Both the position numbers and the translations under genes were made by a program. The notes under the pieces are model-generated. The model made no database searches. It had not been told where the DNA came from and saw nothing but the letters and a program-made list of their open reading frames with translations. Shown piece by piece: positions 1 through 8,358 of a stretch of 48,763 nt of DNA (position 1 is the stretch's first letter; every line of letters begins with the position of its first letter). This DNA is from Scatosoma sp002474405 (GTDB lineage Bacteria > Bacillota > Clostridia > Christensenellales > Borkfalkiaceae): contig CALAFO010000040.1 of the NCBI GenBank assembly GCA_937892545.1, forward strand, positions 1 through 48,763, given 5' to 3'.

Positions 1-293
1 ACGATAGGGGGGGGGAAACCGCCCCCTTCCAGATTTTTCTTCTTATCGAAAACCCCCATCCCCGCCGTAACCGATCCGCCGGGAGAATTGATGTACAGGG
101 AAATATCCTTTCCCGGTTCCTTTCCCTCCAGATAAATCAGCTGCGCCACTACGGTGTTTGCGAGAGCGTCGTCGATTTCGCCGCTTAAAAACACGATGCG
201 ATCGTCCAGCAGACGGGAATACAGATCGTACGATCTTTCGCCTGCGCTCGTTCGTTCCACAACGTAGGGGATAAGCACGTTCTTTTCTTTCAT
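1..293 (-). CDS. clpP: ATP-dependent Clp protease proteolytic subunit, 3' end off the window
   Basis: ClpP forms the serine-protease barrel that degrades proteins unfolded by ClpX or ClpC. The leftward frame from the ATG at 293 begins MKEKNVLIPYVVERTSAGER and contains the family segments DLYSRLLDDRIVFLSGEID and YINSPGGSVTAGM. An ATG at 293 fits a GGAGG seven bases upstream (301-305); a TTG four bases further out is in another frame. The gene follows trigger factor in the same direction, the usual tig-clpP order. About 97 codons are present, and the catalytic Ser, His and Asp lie beyond the window. After GMGVFD the reading departs from the family into KKKNLEGGGFPPP, where the DNA becomes runs of G and C, so the last 40 or so bases may be assembly error. 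Confidence 0.88.
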   Translation of the reverse strand, partial: MKEKNVLIPYVVERTSAGERSYDLYSRLLDDRIVFLSGEIDDALANTVVAQLIYLEGKEPGKDISLYINSPGGSVTAGMGVFDKKKNLEGGGFPPPI

Positions 294-322
294 TCAACAG
301 CCTCCGATTGATTTTTAACGTT

Positions 323-349
323 TTTTAACCGTTTTAAACGCGGTTAAAA
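323..349. other. Hairpin between tig and clpP
   Basis: Nine-base inverted repeat TTTTAACCG / CGGTTAAAA around a nine-base loop in the tig-clpP gap. No U-run follows it on the minus strand, so it looks more like an intercistronic processing or stability hairpin than a terminator. Confidence 0.35.
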
Positions 350-372
350 CGCTTTTTTGCGTTTTTGAAGAA

Positions 373-1968
373 TTATTCGGCGTCTTTTTTCGCCGCCGTC
401 TTTTTCGCAGCGGGTTTCTTCGCCGCGGCGGGTTTCTTTTCCGCTTTTTCTTCCGCGGTCTTCTTCGCGGTCGCGGTCTTTTTCGCCGCCGGCTTCTTTT
501 CGGTCTTTTCTTCCGTTTCAGCCGCTTTTACGGTTTTTTTGGCAGCAGTCTTTTTTGCGGCGGGTTTCTTTTCGGTCTTTTCTTCCGTTTCAGCCGCTTT
601 TACGGTTTTTTTGGCGGCAGTCTTTTTGGCGGCGGGTTTCTTTTCCGCCGTTTCTGCCGCTTCTTCCGTGCCGTCGGAATACGTCATCTCGTTGTTCGCC
701 TTCAGGAAATCGAACAGTTTGGTGATGATAATGTCGTTTCTGATATAATCCACCTGACGGGGATCGATCGTCTTTTCGTATTCTTCCGCGCTCTTGCCCA
801 CGGATTCCGCCTGCTCGGCGATCTTCGCCTTGATTTCGTCCTCGGCGGCGTCGATTTTCTCGTTCTTGATAATCTGGGAGATAATCAGCTGGTTGAGAAC
901 GTTCTTCTTCGCGGTTTCTTCGTAATTCTTGCGGAAATCTTCTTTCGTGGTTTTGATGAACGACAGATAATCGTCAAGCTTCAGCCCCTGATACATCAGC
1001 TGATATTCGAAACGGTGTACGAGGTTATCGATTTCCGATTCGATCATCGCCTGAGGGATTTCGGCGGAAGCGCCTTTCGCGATTTCGTTTAAAATGGCGT
1101 TTTCGGTATCGTCGTTCGCGCGGGAATCCGCCTGCTTCTGCAGTCTTTCTTTCGCCTTTTCCTTATACGTTTCGATGGTTTCGCTGCCCGTGGCGTCCTT
1201 GATGAACGCGTCGGTGAGTTCGGGCTTTTCTTTGGCGGAAAGGGAGTTGAGCGTTACCGCGAACACAGCCGCTTTGCCCTTTAAATCAGCCGCCTGATAA
1301 TCTTCGGGGAACGTTACGTTTACGTCCTTCTTTTCGCCCACGTTCATGCCGATCACCTGATCTTCGAAGCCGGGGATGAACTGTCCGCTGCCGAGCGTAA
1401 GATCGAAGCCTTGCGCTTCGCCGCCTTCGAACTTCACGCCGTCTACCGTGCCCACGAAATCGATGTTGGCGATGTCGCCCTTTTCGGCGGCTCTGCCTTC
1501 CACGGTAACTTTGCGAGCGTTTCTTTCGAGAACTTTTTCGATTTCCGCGTCTACGTCGGCGTCTTTTACATTATACGCGTAGCCTTTCAGCTTCATACCC
1601 GTATACGCTTCGATTTTTACTTCCGGCTTTACGGGAACGACGGCGGACATAACCACTTTGTCTTCCGTAAGCTCGTCTACGGATACGTCCGGATCGCCCA
1701 CAACGGTGAATTCGTCTTTCTTTTCGTCGAGAATTTTGCCGTAGTTTTCGGAGAAGAGGATGTTCAGCCCGTCTTCATAGAAAACGCCCTTGCCGTATGC
1801 GTGTTCGATAACGTTTTTGGGGGCTTTGCCTTTGCGGAAGCCGTTCACCGCGAATCTGCCGCGCTCCTTGACGTACGCTTTGTTCTGCGCGTCGATCCAC
1901 TCGTCTTTATCGAAAGTGAGCGTAATTTTTACGGTGCTTTTTTCAGCTGCTTTGGTGGTGTACTTCAT
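373..1968 (-). CDS. tig: Trigger factor with a long Ala/Lys-rich C-terminal tail
   Basis: Ribosome-associated chaperone and peptidyl-prolyl isomerase that meets nascent chains at the exit tunnel. The ribosome-binding signature GFRKGKAP is at residues 43-50. An FKBP-type domain spans about 158-245 (EKGDIANIDFVGTVDG through VGEKKDVNVTFPEDY) and the helical C-terminal chaperone domain runs to about residue 435. The protein has 531 residues against roughly 430 for the family. The extra 90 residues (441-531) are almost only K, A, P, T and E, with blocks of KKPAAKKTAAKK, and include an exact 24-residue tandem repeat. The ATG at 1968 has an AGGAG about eleven bases upstream. clpP follows in the same direction. 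The tail resembles histone H1-like tails; binding to RNA, DNA or the ribosome is inference. Confidence 0.96.
   Translation of the reverse strand: MKYTTKAAEKSTVKITLTFDKDEWIDAQNKAYVKERGRFAVNGFRKGKAPKNVIEHAYGKGVFYEDGLNILFSENYGKILDEKKDEFTVVGDPDVSVDELTEDKVVMSAVVPVKPEVKIEAYTGMKLKGYAYNVKDADVDAEIEKVLERNARKVTVEGRAAEKGDIANIDFVGTVDGVKFEGGEAQGFDLTLGSGQFIPGFEDQVIGMNVGEKKDVNVTFPEDYQAADLKGKAAVFAVTLNSLSAKEKPELTDAFIKDATGSETIETYKEKAKERLQKQADSRANDDTENAILNEIAKGASAEIPQAMIESEIDNLVHRFEYQLMYQGLKLDDYLSFIKTTKEDFRKNYEETAKKNVLNQLIISQIIKNEKIDAAEDEIKAKIAEQAESVGKSAEEYEKTIDPRQVDYIRNDIIITKLFDFLKANNEMTYSDGTEEAAETAEKKPAAKKTAAKKTVKAAETEEKTEKKPAAKKTAAKKTVKAAETEEKTEKKPAAKKTATAKKTAEEKAEKKPAAAKKPAAKKTAAKKDAE
502..645 (-). repeat. 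72-bp tandem repeat inside the trigger factor tail
   Basis: Two near-identical in-frame 72-bp units encode the same 24 residues (442-465 and 466-489), each running from EKKPAAKK to ETEEKT. A degenerate third copy follows. Unit gain or loss keeps the frame, so tail length could differ between strains. Confidence 0.85.
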
Positions 1969-2136
1969 AGTGTTGTTTTCTCCTGACGTTTTTTCGTTGG
2001 ATTTGCTTTTCCGAAAAAACTTTTATCTTTTTTCGTTTGAATTTCCGCGGGCGCGTTTTTATGACGGCGGTCTGCCGCCTTTTTCGTCCGCTCCCTACAT
2101 TTTACCATATTCTTTAAAGAAAATAAAGCGATTTTA

Positions 2137-2165
2137 TTTACAAATCGCGAAATTTCGGTTATAAT
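2137..2165 (+). promoter_or_regulatory. Predicted promoter of rqcH
   Basis: TTTACA (2137-2142), 17-base spacer, TATAAT (2160-2165). This gives a leader of about 90 bases. The rest of the 1969-2259 gap holds the divergent tig promoter region, with a possible minus-strand TAAAAT at 2099-2104 but no clear -35. Confidence 0.6.
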
Positions 2166-2259
2166 TTAGGAAAAATGTTTTTCCGCCGCCGCGAAAATCG
2201 GCGAATTTTAAGATTTTTCGCTTCCGCGGAGAGAAGAATTTCTTTCGGGAGGGAGGATT

Positions 2260-4005
2260 ATGCCTCAGGACGCTTTTCATATCAGACGACTTGCCGCCGA
2301 GCTGGACTCTATGCTTGCGGGCGGCAGAGTAAACCGCGTTTCGCAAGCGGATAAAGACGAACTCGCCTTAATTATATACACCGAAAAAGGCGCGCTTAAA
2401 CTTATCCTGAACACGAACGCCTCGTTTGCGCGCGTCTGCGTGCAGAAAACGGAAAAGCCGCCGCTTCTCGCGGCGCCGTCCTTTTGCATGCTGCTGAGAA
2501 AGCACCTTTCGGGCGCGCAGCTTATCGGCGTGAAACAGGTGGAAAACGAGCGTATTTTAGCGTTGACCTTCCTCTGTTTCGATGATTTTTCGGGCGGAGA
2601 AAAGGTGCTGTACGCCGAACTGATGGGGAAATATTCCAACCTGATATTAACGGAGAACGGCATCATCGCGGGAGCGTTGAAAAGCACTTCTTTAGAAAAC
2701 GCGTCGGGGCGGATTCTGTTTTCCGGCGCGAAATACGCGCTGCCGCCCGCGCAGGACAAAGTTTCGCCGACGGACGAAGCGGCTTTAAGGGAAAAATGGC
2801 AGGCGTTTCTTTCCGGCAATATTACGGAAAACGACGGGGGCAGAGGCGGAAACAACGCGATTTCCGACGAAGAACTGTACGGAGAAGGGACGGCGAAATT
2901 CATCTTTTCGGGCGTGGCGGGCATCGCCCTGCCCACGGCGCGACACATTGCGGCGTTTGCGAAAGCGCGGGGCGTTACGGCGGAAGAATTTCCGGCATTT
3001 TTCGTGAATTTCTATTTAAACGAGCCCGTATATCCGTATCTTGTGAAAGAAAACGGGAATTATTCCGACTTTTTCGCGTTTGCGACGGACGACGGCGTCC
3101 GTGCGGAAAGCCTGAACGACGCGGAAGCGACGTATTACGTAACCCGCAGCGAAAACCGCGCGTTCAACGAAAAAAAGGCGCGGCTGCTTGCCGTGGCGAA
3201 TTCGAAAATCAGGAAGTGCGAAAAAAATCTTGCAGATACCGAACGGCGGCTTGCCGAAGCGGAAAACGCCGAAAGCAACCGCGTGAAAGGCGAACTGATT
3301 ACGGCGAACATTTACAAGCTGCAGAAAGGAGACGGCGTTCTGCTTGCCGAAAACTGGTACGAAGGCGGAAAAGAAGAGAAAATCGCGCTGGACAAAACGC
3401 TTTCCCCCGCCGCCAACGCGCAGCGGTATTTCAAAACGTACGCAAAGGAAAAACGGACGAAAGAGGCGCTTACCCCCCGCCGCGAGGACGAGGAAAGGGA
3501 GCTTTCGTATTTTAAATCGGTGGCGGCGTTTCTGAATCTGGCGGAAAGCGCGGACGACCTGACGGAAACGGAAGAAGAACTGCGCTCCCTCGGACTGCTG
3601 CCGCAGGAAAAGGCGAAGAAGAAAAAACAGACGGCTTCGGTGCCCTTCCGCAAATACGAAATCGGGGGCTTCACGGTGCTGGCGGGGCGGAACAACGCTT
3701 CGAACGACAATCTTGTGAGGGCGCTGGACGGCGACGATTTATGGCTGCACGTGCAGAAATACCACTCGGCGCACGCGGGCATTCTGTCGGGCGGGAAAAA
3801 GGTGCCCGACGAGGTAATCGAAGCGGCGGCGCAGCTTTGCGTGTATTTTTCCGAAGTGAAACACGGCGAAAAAGCGGCGGTGGACTACGCGAAGCGCAAG
3901 CACGTGAAAAAGCCGAAAAAAGCGGCGCCCGGTTTTGTTACGTACACCGATTACAAAACGCTGTACGTTGCCGCCGACGCGCATGAAAAGGAGAGAATCG
4001 TATGA
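2260..4005 (+). CDS. rqcH: RqcH / NFACT-family ribosome quality control protein
   Basis: RqcH binds 50S subunits with stalled peptidyl-tRNA and recruits tRNA-Ala to add C-terminal alanine tails that mark chains for degradation. The NFACT-N domain covers about residues 1-230. Residues 97-98 read ER; the functionally critical pair in B. subtilis RqcH is D97-R98, so the Asp is conservatively replaced. A Lys/Glu-rich coiled-coil middle spans about 300-440. The NFACT-R domain follows, with GGFTVLAGRNNASNDNL and DLWLHVQKYHSAHAG, and a basic KKPKKA near the end. Length, 581, is normal. The ATG has a GGGAGGGAGG just upstream. An acetyltransferase overlaps the stop by four bases. These proteins are often labelled fibronectin-binding proteins in older annotation. 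Confidence 0.93.
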   Translation: MPQDAFHIRRLAAELDSMLAGGRVNRVSQADKDELALIIYTEKGALKLILNTNASFARVCVQKTEKPPLLAAPSFCMLLRKHLSGAQLIGVKQVENERILALTFLCFDDFSGGEKVLYAELMGKYSNLILTENGIIAGALKSTSLENASGRILFSGAKYALPPAQDKVSPTDEAALREKWQAFLSGNITENDGGRGGNNAISDEELYGEGTAKFIFSGVAGIALPTARHIAAFAKARGVTAEEFPAFFVNFYLNEPVYPYLVKENGNYSDFFAFATDDGVRAESLNDAEATYYVTRSENRAFNEKKARLLAVANSKIRKCEKNLADTERRLAEAENAESNRVKGELITANIYKLQKGDGVLLAENWYEGGKEEKIALDKTLSPAANAQRYFKTYAKEKRTKEALTPRREDEERELSYFKSVAAFLNLAESADDLTETEEELRSLGLLPQEKAKKKKQTASVPFRKYEIGGFTVLAGRNNASNDNLVRALDGDDLWLHVQKYHSAHAGILSGGKKVPDEVIEAAAQLCVYFSEVKHGEKAAVDYAKRKHVKKPKKAAPGFVTYTDYKTLYVAADAHEKERIV

Positions 4006-4538
4006 AAAATTTCACTACAAACGATTTAAGCGCGAAAAATTATACGATACGGCTTGCCGAAGCAAGCGATTTGCCCGAACTGCGCCGTATTTTTGCGGCG
4101 GCGCGGGCGTTTATGGCGGAACACGGGAACGCGACGCAATGGGGCAAAAATTTTCCGCCCGACGAGCTGCTGCTTGCCCATATTTCGAGGAAAGAACTGT
4201 ACGTTCTGAAATCCGCCGACGGGAAGCCGCATGCGGCGTTTGCGCTGACAGGCGAAGAACCGACGTACGCGCGCATCGAAAACGGCACGTGGCTTTCTTC
4301 TTCCCCCTATCTGACGATTCACCGCGTGGCGAGCGACGGCACGATGCACGGCGTGTTTGCGGCGATTGTGAAATTTGCGGAAACTATCTGCCCGCATTTA
4401 CGCGCGGACACGCACGAAAACAACGCGGCGATGCGGGCGGCGCTTGTAAAAAACGGGTTTTCCGAGCGGGGAGAAATACGGCTTGCCGACGGCGCCGCGC
4501 GGCTGGCATTCGAGAAAATCGGGCACGGCGCGGAATAA
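4002..4538 (+). CDS. GNAT-family N-acetyltransferase
   Basis: Predicted acetyl-CoA-dependent acyltransferase of 178 residues. The N-terminal part YTIRLAEASDLPELRRIF is a typical GNAT beta1-alpha1. The end ADTHENNAAMRAALVKNGF carries the characteristic late-domain pattern in which an Asn-rich turn precedes the helix leading to the last strands. The start ATG overlaps the rqcH stop in an ATGA, with AAGGAG upstream, so the two genes are translationally coupled. A terminator follows within 15 bases. The substrate cannot be read from the sequence; similar proteins include small-molecule and peptide acetyltransferases. Confidence 0.75.
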   Translation: MKNFTTNDLSAKNYTIRLAEASDLPELRRIFAAARAFMAEHGNATQWGKNFPPDELLLAHISRKELYVLKSADGKPHAAFALTGEEPTYARIENGTWLSSSPYLTIHRVASDGTMHGVFAAIVKFAETICPHLRADTHENNAAMRAALVKNGFSERGEIRLADGAARLAFEKIGHGAE

Positions 4539-4551
4539 ATTTTAACGACGA

Positions 4552-4588
4552 AATCCCGGCGGGAGCAAACACACCCGCCGGGATTTTT
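4552..4588 (+). terminator. Rho-independent terminator after rqcH-GNAT
   Basis: A 12-bp stem AATCCCGGCGGG / CCCGCCGGGATT with a ten-base loop, followed by a T-run. It also separates the convergent flippase gene and may act in both directions. Confidence 0.85.
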
Positions 4589-4607
4589 TACACGGTTTTC
4601 CTATACT

Positions 4608-6140
4608 TTACGACTTTCGTTTCAGCAGTTCTTTCAGTTTGCCCGCCACCACTTTGAATTCGCGCGTTCTGAACGAAAGGAGCAGAAACGCGGCGTTGGG
4701 CAGCAGCACGCAGATAACGCCTTTCAAAAGCAGCGCGCCCACGCCGGAGGAAGGCAGCAGCGAACACAGCGCGAACGTAGCCGCGCCGACCGCCGCCACG
4801 ACGAGCGTGTAAACCAGCATGCGAAGATAATATTTTGCGGGAGAAAATTTAAAATACCCCGCAAAGAACGCGTGCGTTTCCCACGGCATCGACACGGCGA
4901 ACACGCCCGCGATCATCGCGACGACGGCGCCGTTTACGCCCATGGGTCTGATGAGCAGTTCCGCCAGAATCAGCGTAATCGCCGCCACCGCGTACGGCTT
5001 GAAAAAATCGTTTTTCCACATGCCCGCCGCGTCTTTATATGTAGTTAGAATATCTTTGAATTTCCACAGATACAGTAAAAGCGCGAACAGGAACGCGGAC
5101 GAATCTCCGAGAATCTTGGATTCGTCGCCGCCCATCCAGATGCGCATGAAGTGCTGGAACAAACACAGGAGCGTGATGGACATCCAGCCCACCATCCACA
5201 CGTTTACGAAGGTAAGCGTTTTGAAATCGGCGTAATTTTTATTCACGTCGCCGGTAACGATATTGTTGCCGATGCCCGCCGTGAGCGCGGTGTATACCAC
5301 CGAGATGATGGCAATCAAAGAATTGACGATATAAAAATAATTGTTGTACACGCCGAGCGGCTCCAGACCGAGGCGGGAGGAAATGACGATATTCGTGCCC
5401 GAAAAAATCACCGTGCCGCTTAACCGATGCCCGATCATGGCGCCGATATTTTTGAACACCGCCTTTTTTTGAGCGTCATCCAGCGTATTTTCCGCCTTGT
5501 ATTCCGGGTATTTTTTATTGACGTAAGCCGAACGGACGAGGTTGATCGTCAGCGTGCAGAGCGGCAGGAAAATAATATATACGTAGTAATTTCCGAATGC
5601 CAGCAGTACGACGACCTGCAGGATATACATCGCCACGTACGATACCGACATGATGTTGCTTTCGATATCCGTGCGCTGAAACGCCGAAAGCAGCACGCTT
5701 TTGTACGCGAACACGAAGTAACTGACGACCGTATTGAACAGGTAAATAAAATACAGGATATACAGATTGATGTCCGCGGGGGCGTCGCCCTTGATGAGTT
5801 TCGGCAAAAACGGCGTAATTGCAAGCCCGACGATTAAAATCACCGTGCCGACGATATAATACACCTTTCTTATCAAACCGAGCAGCGCGCACACCAGCGG
5901 TTTGTCGTCCTCGGCGACGGGCTTGTACATGGCGAACGCCACCACCGTGGAAAAGCCGAGTTCCGAAAGGGACAAGACCTGCAAAAGCGACGTGAAAAGA
6001 GAGCCGAGCCCCGCGTATTCGATGCCGAGCTTTTTGATGAGTATCGTGCGGATCGCGAAGGGAAACAGGAGGCAGACCACGCGAAAAATCAGTCCGCTGA
6101 ATGAATTTTTGACGGCGTTTTTCGTTCTTTCTATCTGCAT
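4608..6140 (-). CDS. Polysaccharide (lipid-linked oligosaccharide) flippase, MATE/MVF-type
   Basis: Last gene of the polysaccharide operon. It encodes a 510-residue polytopic membrane protein with about 12-14 hydrophobic segments of the Wzx/polysaccharide-transport type (IRTILIKKLGIEYAGLGSLF, then repeated hydrophobic stretches to residue 500). This type moves undecaprenyl-linked repeat units across the membrane. The ATG at 6140 overlaps the upstream glycosyltransferase stop by ten bases; the frame stays open far upstream, but MQIERTKNAVKNSF is where the family begins. The neighbours are glycosyltransferases and a polymerase-like protein, which supports a Wzx role. The exported sugar is unknown. 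Confidence 0.85.
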   Translation of the reverse strand: MQIERTKNAVKNSFSGLIFRVVCLLFPFAIRTILIKKLGIEYAGLGSLFTSLLQVLSLSELGFSTVVAFAMYKPVAEDDKPLVCALLGLIRKVYYIVGTVILIVGLAITPFLPKLIKGDAPADINLYILYFIYLFNTVVSYFVFAYKSVLLSAFQRTDIESNIMSVSYVAMYILQVVVLLAFGNYYVYIIFLPLCTLTINLVRSAYVNKKYPEYKAENTLDDAQKKAVFKNIGAMIGHRLSGTVIFSGTNIVISSRLGLEPLGVYNNYFYIVNSLIAIISVVYTALTAGIGNNIVTGDVNKNYADFKTLTFVNVWMVGWMSITLLCLFQHFMRIWMGGDESKILGDSSAFLFALLLYLWKFKDILTTYKDAAGMWKNDFFKPYAVAAITLILAELLIRPMGVNGAVVAMIAGVFAVSMPWETHAFFAGYFKFSPAKYYLRMLVYTLVVAAVGAATFALCSLLPSSGVGALLLKGVICVLLPNAAFLLLSFRTREFKVVAGKLKELLKRKS

Positions 6141-7279
6141 AACAATTTCCCGATTTCCTTTACGAAAACGCTTGCCGTGTTTTCCCATGTGAACGCTTTT
6201 GCACGTTCTCTGCCCTTTGCGACGAGTTCTTCGCGCAAGGGTTCGTCCGTCATCACGCGCGCCATGCAATCGGCGATGGATTGTTCGCTGTACGGATCTG
6301 CCAGAAGCGCCGCGCCGCCCGCCACTTCGGGCAGGCAGGAAACGCCGGAAGTTACCGCGGGAACGCCCGCCGCCATCGCTTCTACAAGCGGCAGTCCGAA
6401 CCCCTCGGACGTGGAAACGAGCATCAGCGCGCCCGCGCATTGCATCACGGCGGCGATGTCGGCGTTATCGATTCCGTCGAGAAGTACGATGCCGGGGAGA
6501 TTGAGTTTTTCCGCCTGATCTTTCAGCGGCGAATTGTGATTTGCGATAACGAGCTTGTGATTTCTGCGGATTTCTTCGGGCAACAGGGCGTAGGCGTTTA
6601 AAAGACGGGGCAGATTTTTATTGTCGCGATCCTGCCCGACGAACAGAAAATAATTTTCGCCCGTATTGTATTTTTCTTTCACCGATTTTTTCTTTTCGGC
6701 GGGGACGGGTTCGGCGAAAAACGCGGCGTCCGTTCCGCAGTAATTTACCACGATTTTACCCTTTGCCTGCGGGTAATGTTTTAGAATTTCGCTTTCGGAA
6801 TATTCGGAAACGGTGAAAATCACGTCGGCGTTTTTCACCGCGGTTGCATACATTTTTTTGTAAAAATGCTTCATCCAGCCGGGCAAATCGGCGCGGTACA
6901 GAGGGATTAAATCGTGCATGACCACGGCGGTTACGCCCTGCGGTTTGTTCTTCGGCACGAAATTCACAGGGAAAATGTACACGTCCGCTTTTTCGCCGAA
7001 AATTTTATCGTAATTCCGCTTTAAAAGATACTCCGCGCGGGATAACACGACGGCGGGGTACGCCGTTTTTACGAGGTTGACTTTTACGCCGGGGACGATT
7101 TGCCGAAAAGCGGCGGAAATTTCCTCTTTCTTTTCTTTACGGGAAAGCAGCGCGCCGCCGAGAAGTTCGGCGTTCGCCGCATTTTCGCCGCTCTGAAAAG
7201 CTTTCAGCGTTTCGTGCAGAAATTTCGTAACGCCGTCGTGCCGGCGTTTGTTATCGGTTAAGTATAAAGCGATTTTCAT
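6131..7279 (-). CDS. Glycosyltransferase family 4 (first of three single-domain GTs)
   Basis: GT-B-fold glycosyltransferase of 382 residues, presumably cytoplasmic-face and acting on a lipid-linked glycan. The donor-site half shows FLFVGQDRDNKNLPRLL and STSEGFGLPLVEAMAAGVP, the E-x7-E motif that holds the sugar-nucleotide diphosphate. The ATG at 7279 overlaps the upstream gene by four bases (ATGA), with AGGAAA upstream. It sits between another GT4 and the flippase in one operon. The donor and linkage formed are not predictable. Confidence 0.87.
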   Translation of the reverse strand: MKIALYLTDNKRRHDGVTKFLHETLKAFQSGENAANAELLGGALLSRKEKKEEISAAFRQIVPGVKVNLVKTAYPAVVLSRAEYLLKRNYDKIFGEKADVYIFPVNFVPKNKPQGVTAVVMHDLIPLYRADLPGWMKHFYKKMYATAVKNADVIFTVSEYSESEILKHYPQAKGKIVVNYCGTDAAFFAEPVPAEKKKSVKEKYNTGENYFLFVGQDRDNKNLPRLLNAYALLPEEIRRNHKLVIANHNSPLKDQAEKLNLPGIVLLDGIDNADIAAVMQCAGALMLVSTSEGFGLPLVEAMAAGVPAVTSGVSCLPEVAGGAALLADPYSEQSIADCMARVMTDEPLREELVAKGRERAKAFTWENTASVFVKEIGKLLCR

Positions 7280-8358
7280 GAGTTTTCCTTTGTATGCCTG
7301 AGAAGTTCCAGCCACTGCTTTGCCGCTTTTTGCCACGAGCATTTTTTCAGAATTTTTTCGGGCGGCGCGACCGGCTGTTTCAAAAGCGCCTCGATATCGG
7401 CTTCGTAATCGTCCGGGTGGAAATACCTCGCGCAGTCTTCGTAAATTTCCGGCAGACAGGTGGCGTTTGAAAGGATAACCGGCGCGCCGCAGGCAAGCGC
7501 TTCCAGCGGGGGAATGCCGAAACCTTCGTACTTCGACGGCTGCAAAAACGCGCGGCAGCCCTGCATCAGCGCTTTATTTTCGCCGTCCGATACATATCCC
7601 AGCAAAACGACGTTATCGGGGAAATTTTTCAGACTTTCTTCGTACGAGCCGCACCAGTTTTCCGCGTTGACGCTGCCCGCGACGGCGAAAATTCTTTGCG
7701 GGTTGCGCTTCGCCTGTTCCTGCAGCCATTTTAAATTTTTATGCGGGGCGAGGCTGCCCAGCGCGTAATAATATTCGTTCTTTTTCAGCCGCGGATGCCG
7801 CGCGAACACGCTTTCGTCGCTTTCAATCGCCGCGATATGTTCCCAGCCGTGAAAAATCACGCGGATTTTTTCGGGCGGGATTTTCATCAGCGAACAAATT
7901 TCTTTCTTCTGATATTCCGAAATGGTTACCACCGTGGCGGCGTATTTTTTTACGCAGTGCGCGAACAATTTGTATTCGGCGCGCAGGCGTTTCGAATCGT
8001 ATTCTTTCCGTGCGAGCGGGCGTACGTCGTGCACGCAGACGATGGAATTTTTAACGCACGTGAGCTCGTGCGAGAACGCCACGGCGACGGCGCCGCGCTT
8101 TTTTACGTACCGCGGAAAACGGAACAGGGCGTTGATCTTGTTTTTCTGTCCGTTCAGTTCGCAAAATTCGATGTTATGCAGATCGGACGGCGCCACGACG
8201 ACGTTCTTCGCGCCCGTTTTCGAAAGATATTCGGCGTGAATTTCCGGTTCGTTTTTCAAAAGCTCGTCCAGCCGCAACGTGAGTTCGCGGCACACGCGCT
8301 GTATGCCGGTTACGTTTTCGTCGTTCGCTGTGCCGAGACCGTTAATTACTACGTTCAT
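7276..8358 (-). CDS. Glycosyltransferase family 4 (second)
   Basis: 360-residue GT-B-fold protein. Its C-terminal half has YYALGSLAPHKNLKWLQEQ and LQPSKYEGFGIPPLEALACG, the PHKN and E-x7-E signatures of GT4 mannosyl- and rhamnosyl-type enzymes. The ATG at 8358 is preceded by GGAGG eight bases away. It begins inside the end of the polymerase-GT fusion (17-base overlap) and ends in an ATGA overlap with the next GT. It belongs to the polysaccharide operon; its specificity is unknown. Confidence 0.87.
   Translation of the reverse strand: MNVVINGLGTANDENVTGIQRVCRELTLRLDELLKNEPEIHAEYLSKTGAKNVVVAPSDLHNIEFCELNGQKNKINALFRFPRYVKKRGAVAVAFSHELTCVKNSIVCVHDVRPLARKEYDSKRLRAEYKLFAHCVKKYAATVVTISEYQKKEICSLMKIPPEKIRVIFHGWEHIAAIESDESVFARHPRLKKNEYYYALGSLAPHKNLKWLQEQAKRNPQRIFAVAGSVNAENWCGSYEESLKNFPDNVVLLGYVSDGENKALMQGCRAFLQPSKYEGFGIPPLEALACGAPVILSNATCLPEIYEDCARYFHPDDYEADIEALLKQPVAPPEKILKKCSWQKAAKQWLELLRHTKENS

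Noticed and set aside
365..748. 127-codon frame rich in Ala/Phe opposite the trigger factor tail
   Set aside because: Its repeats are the complement of the Lys/Ala codons of tig.
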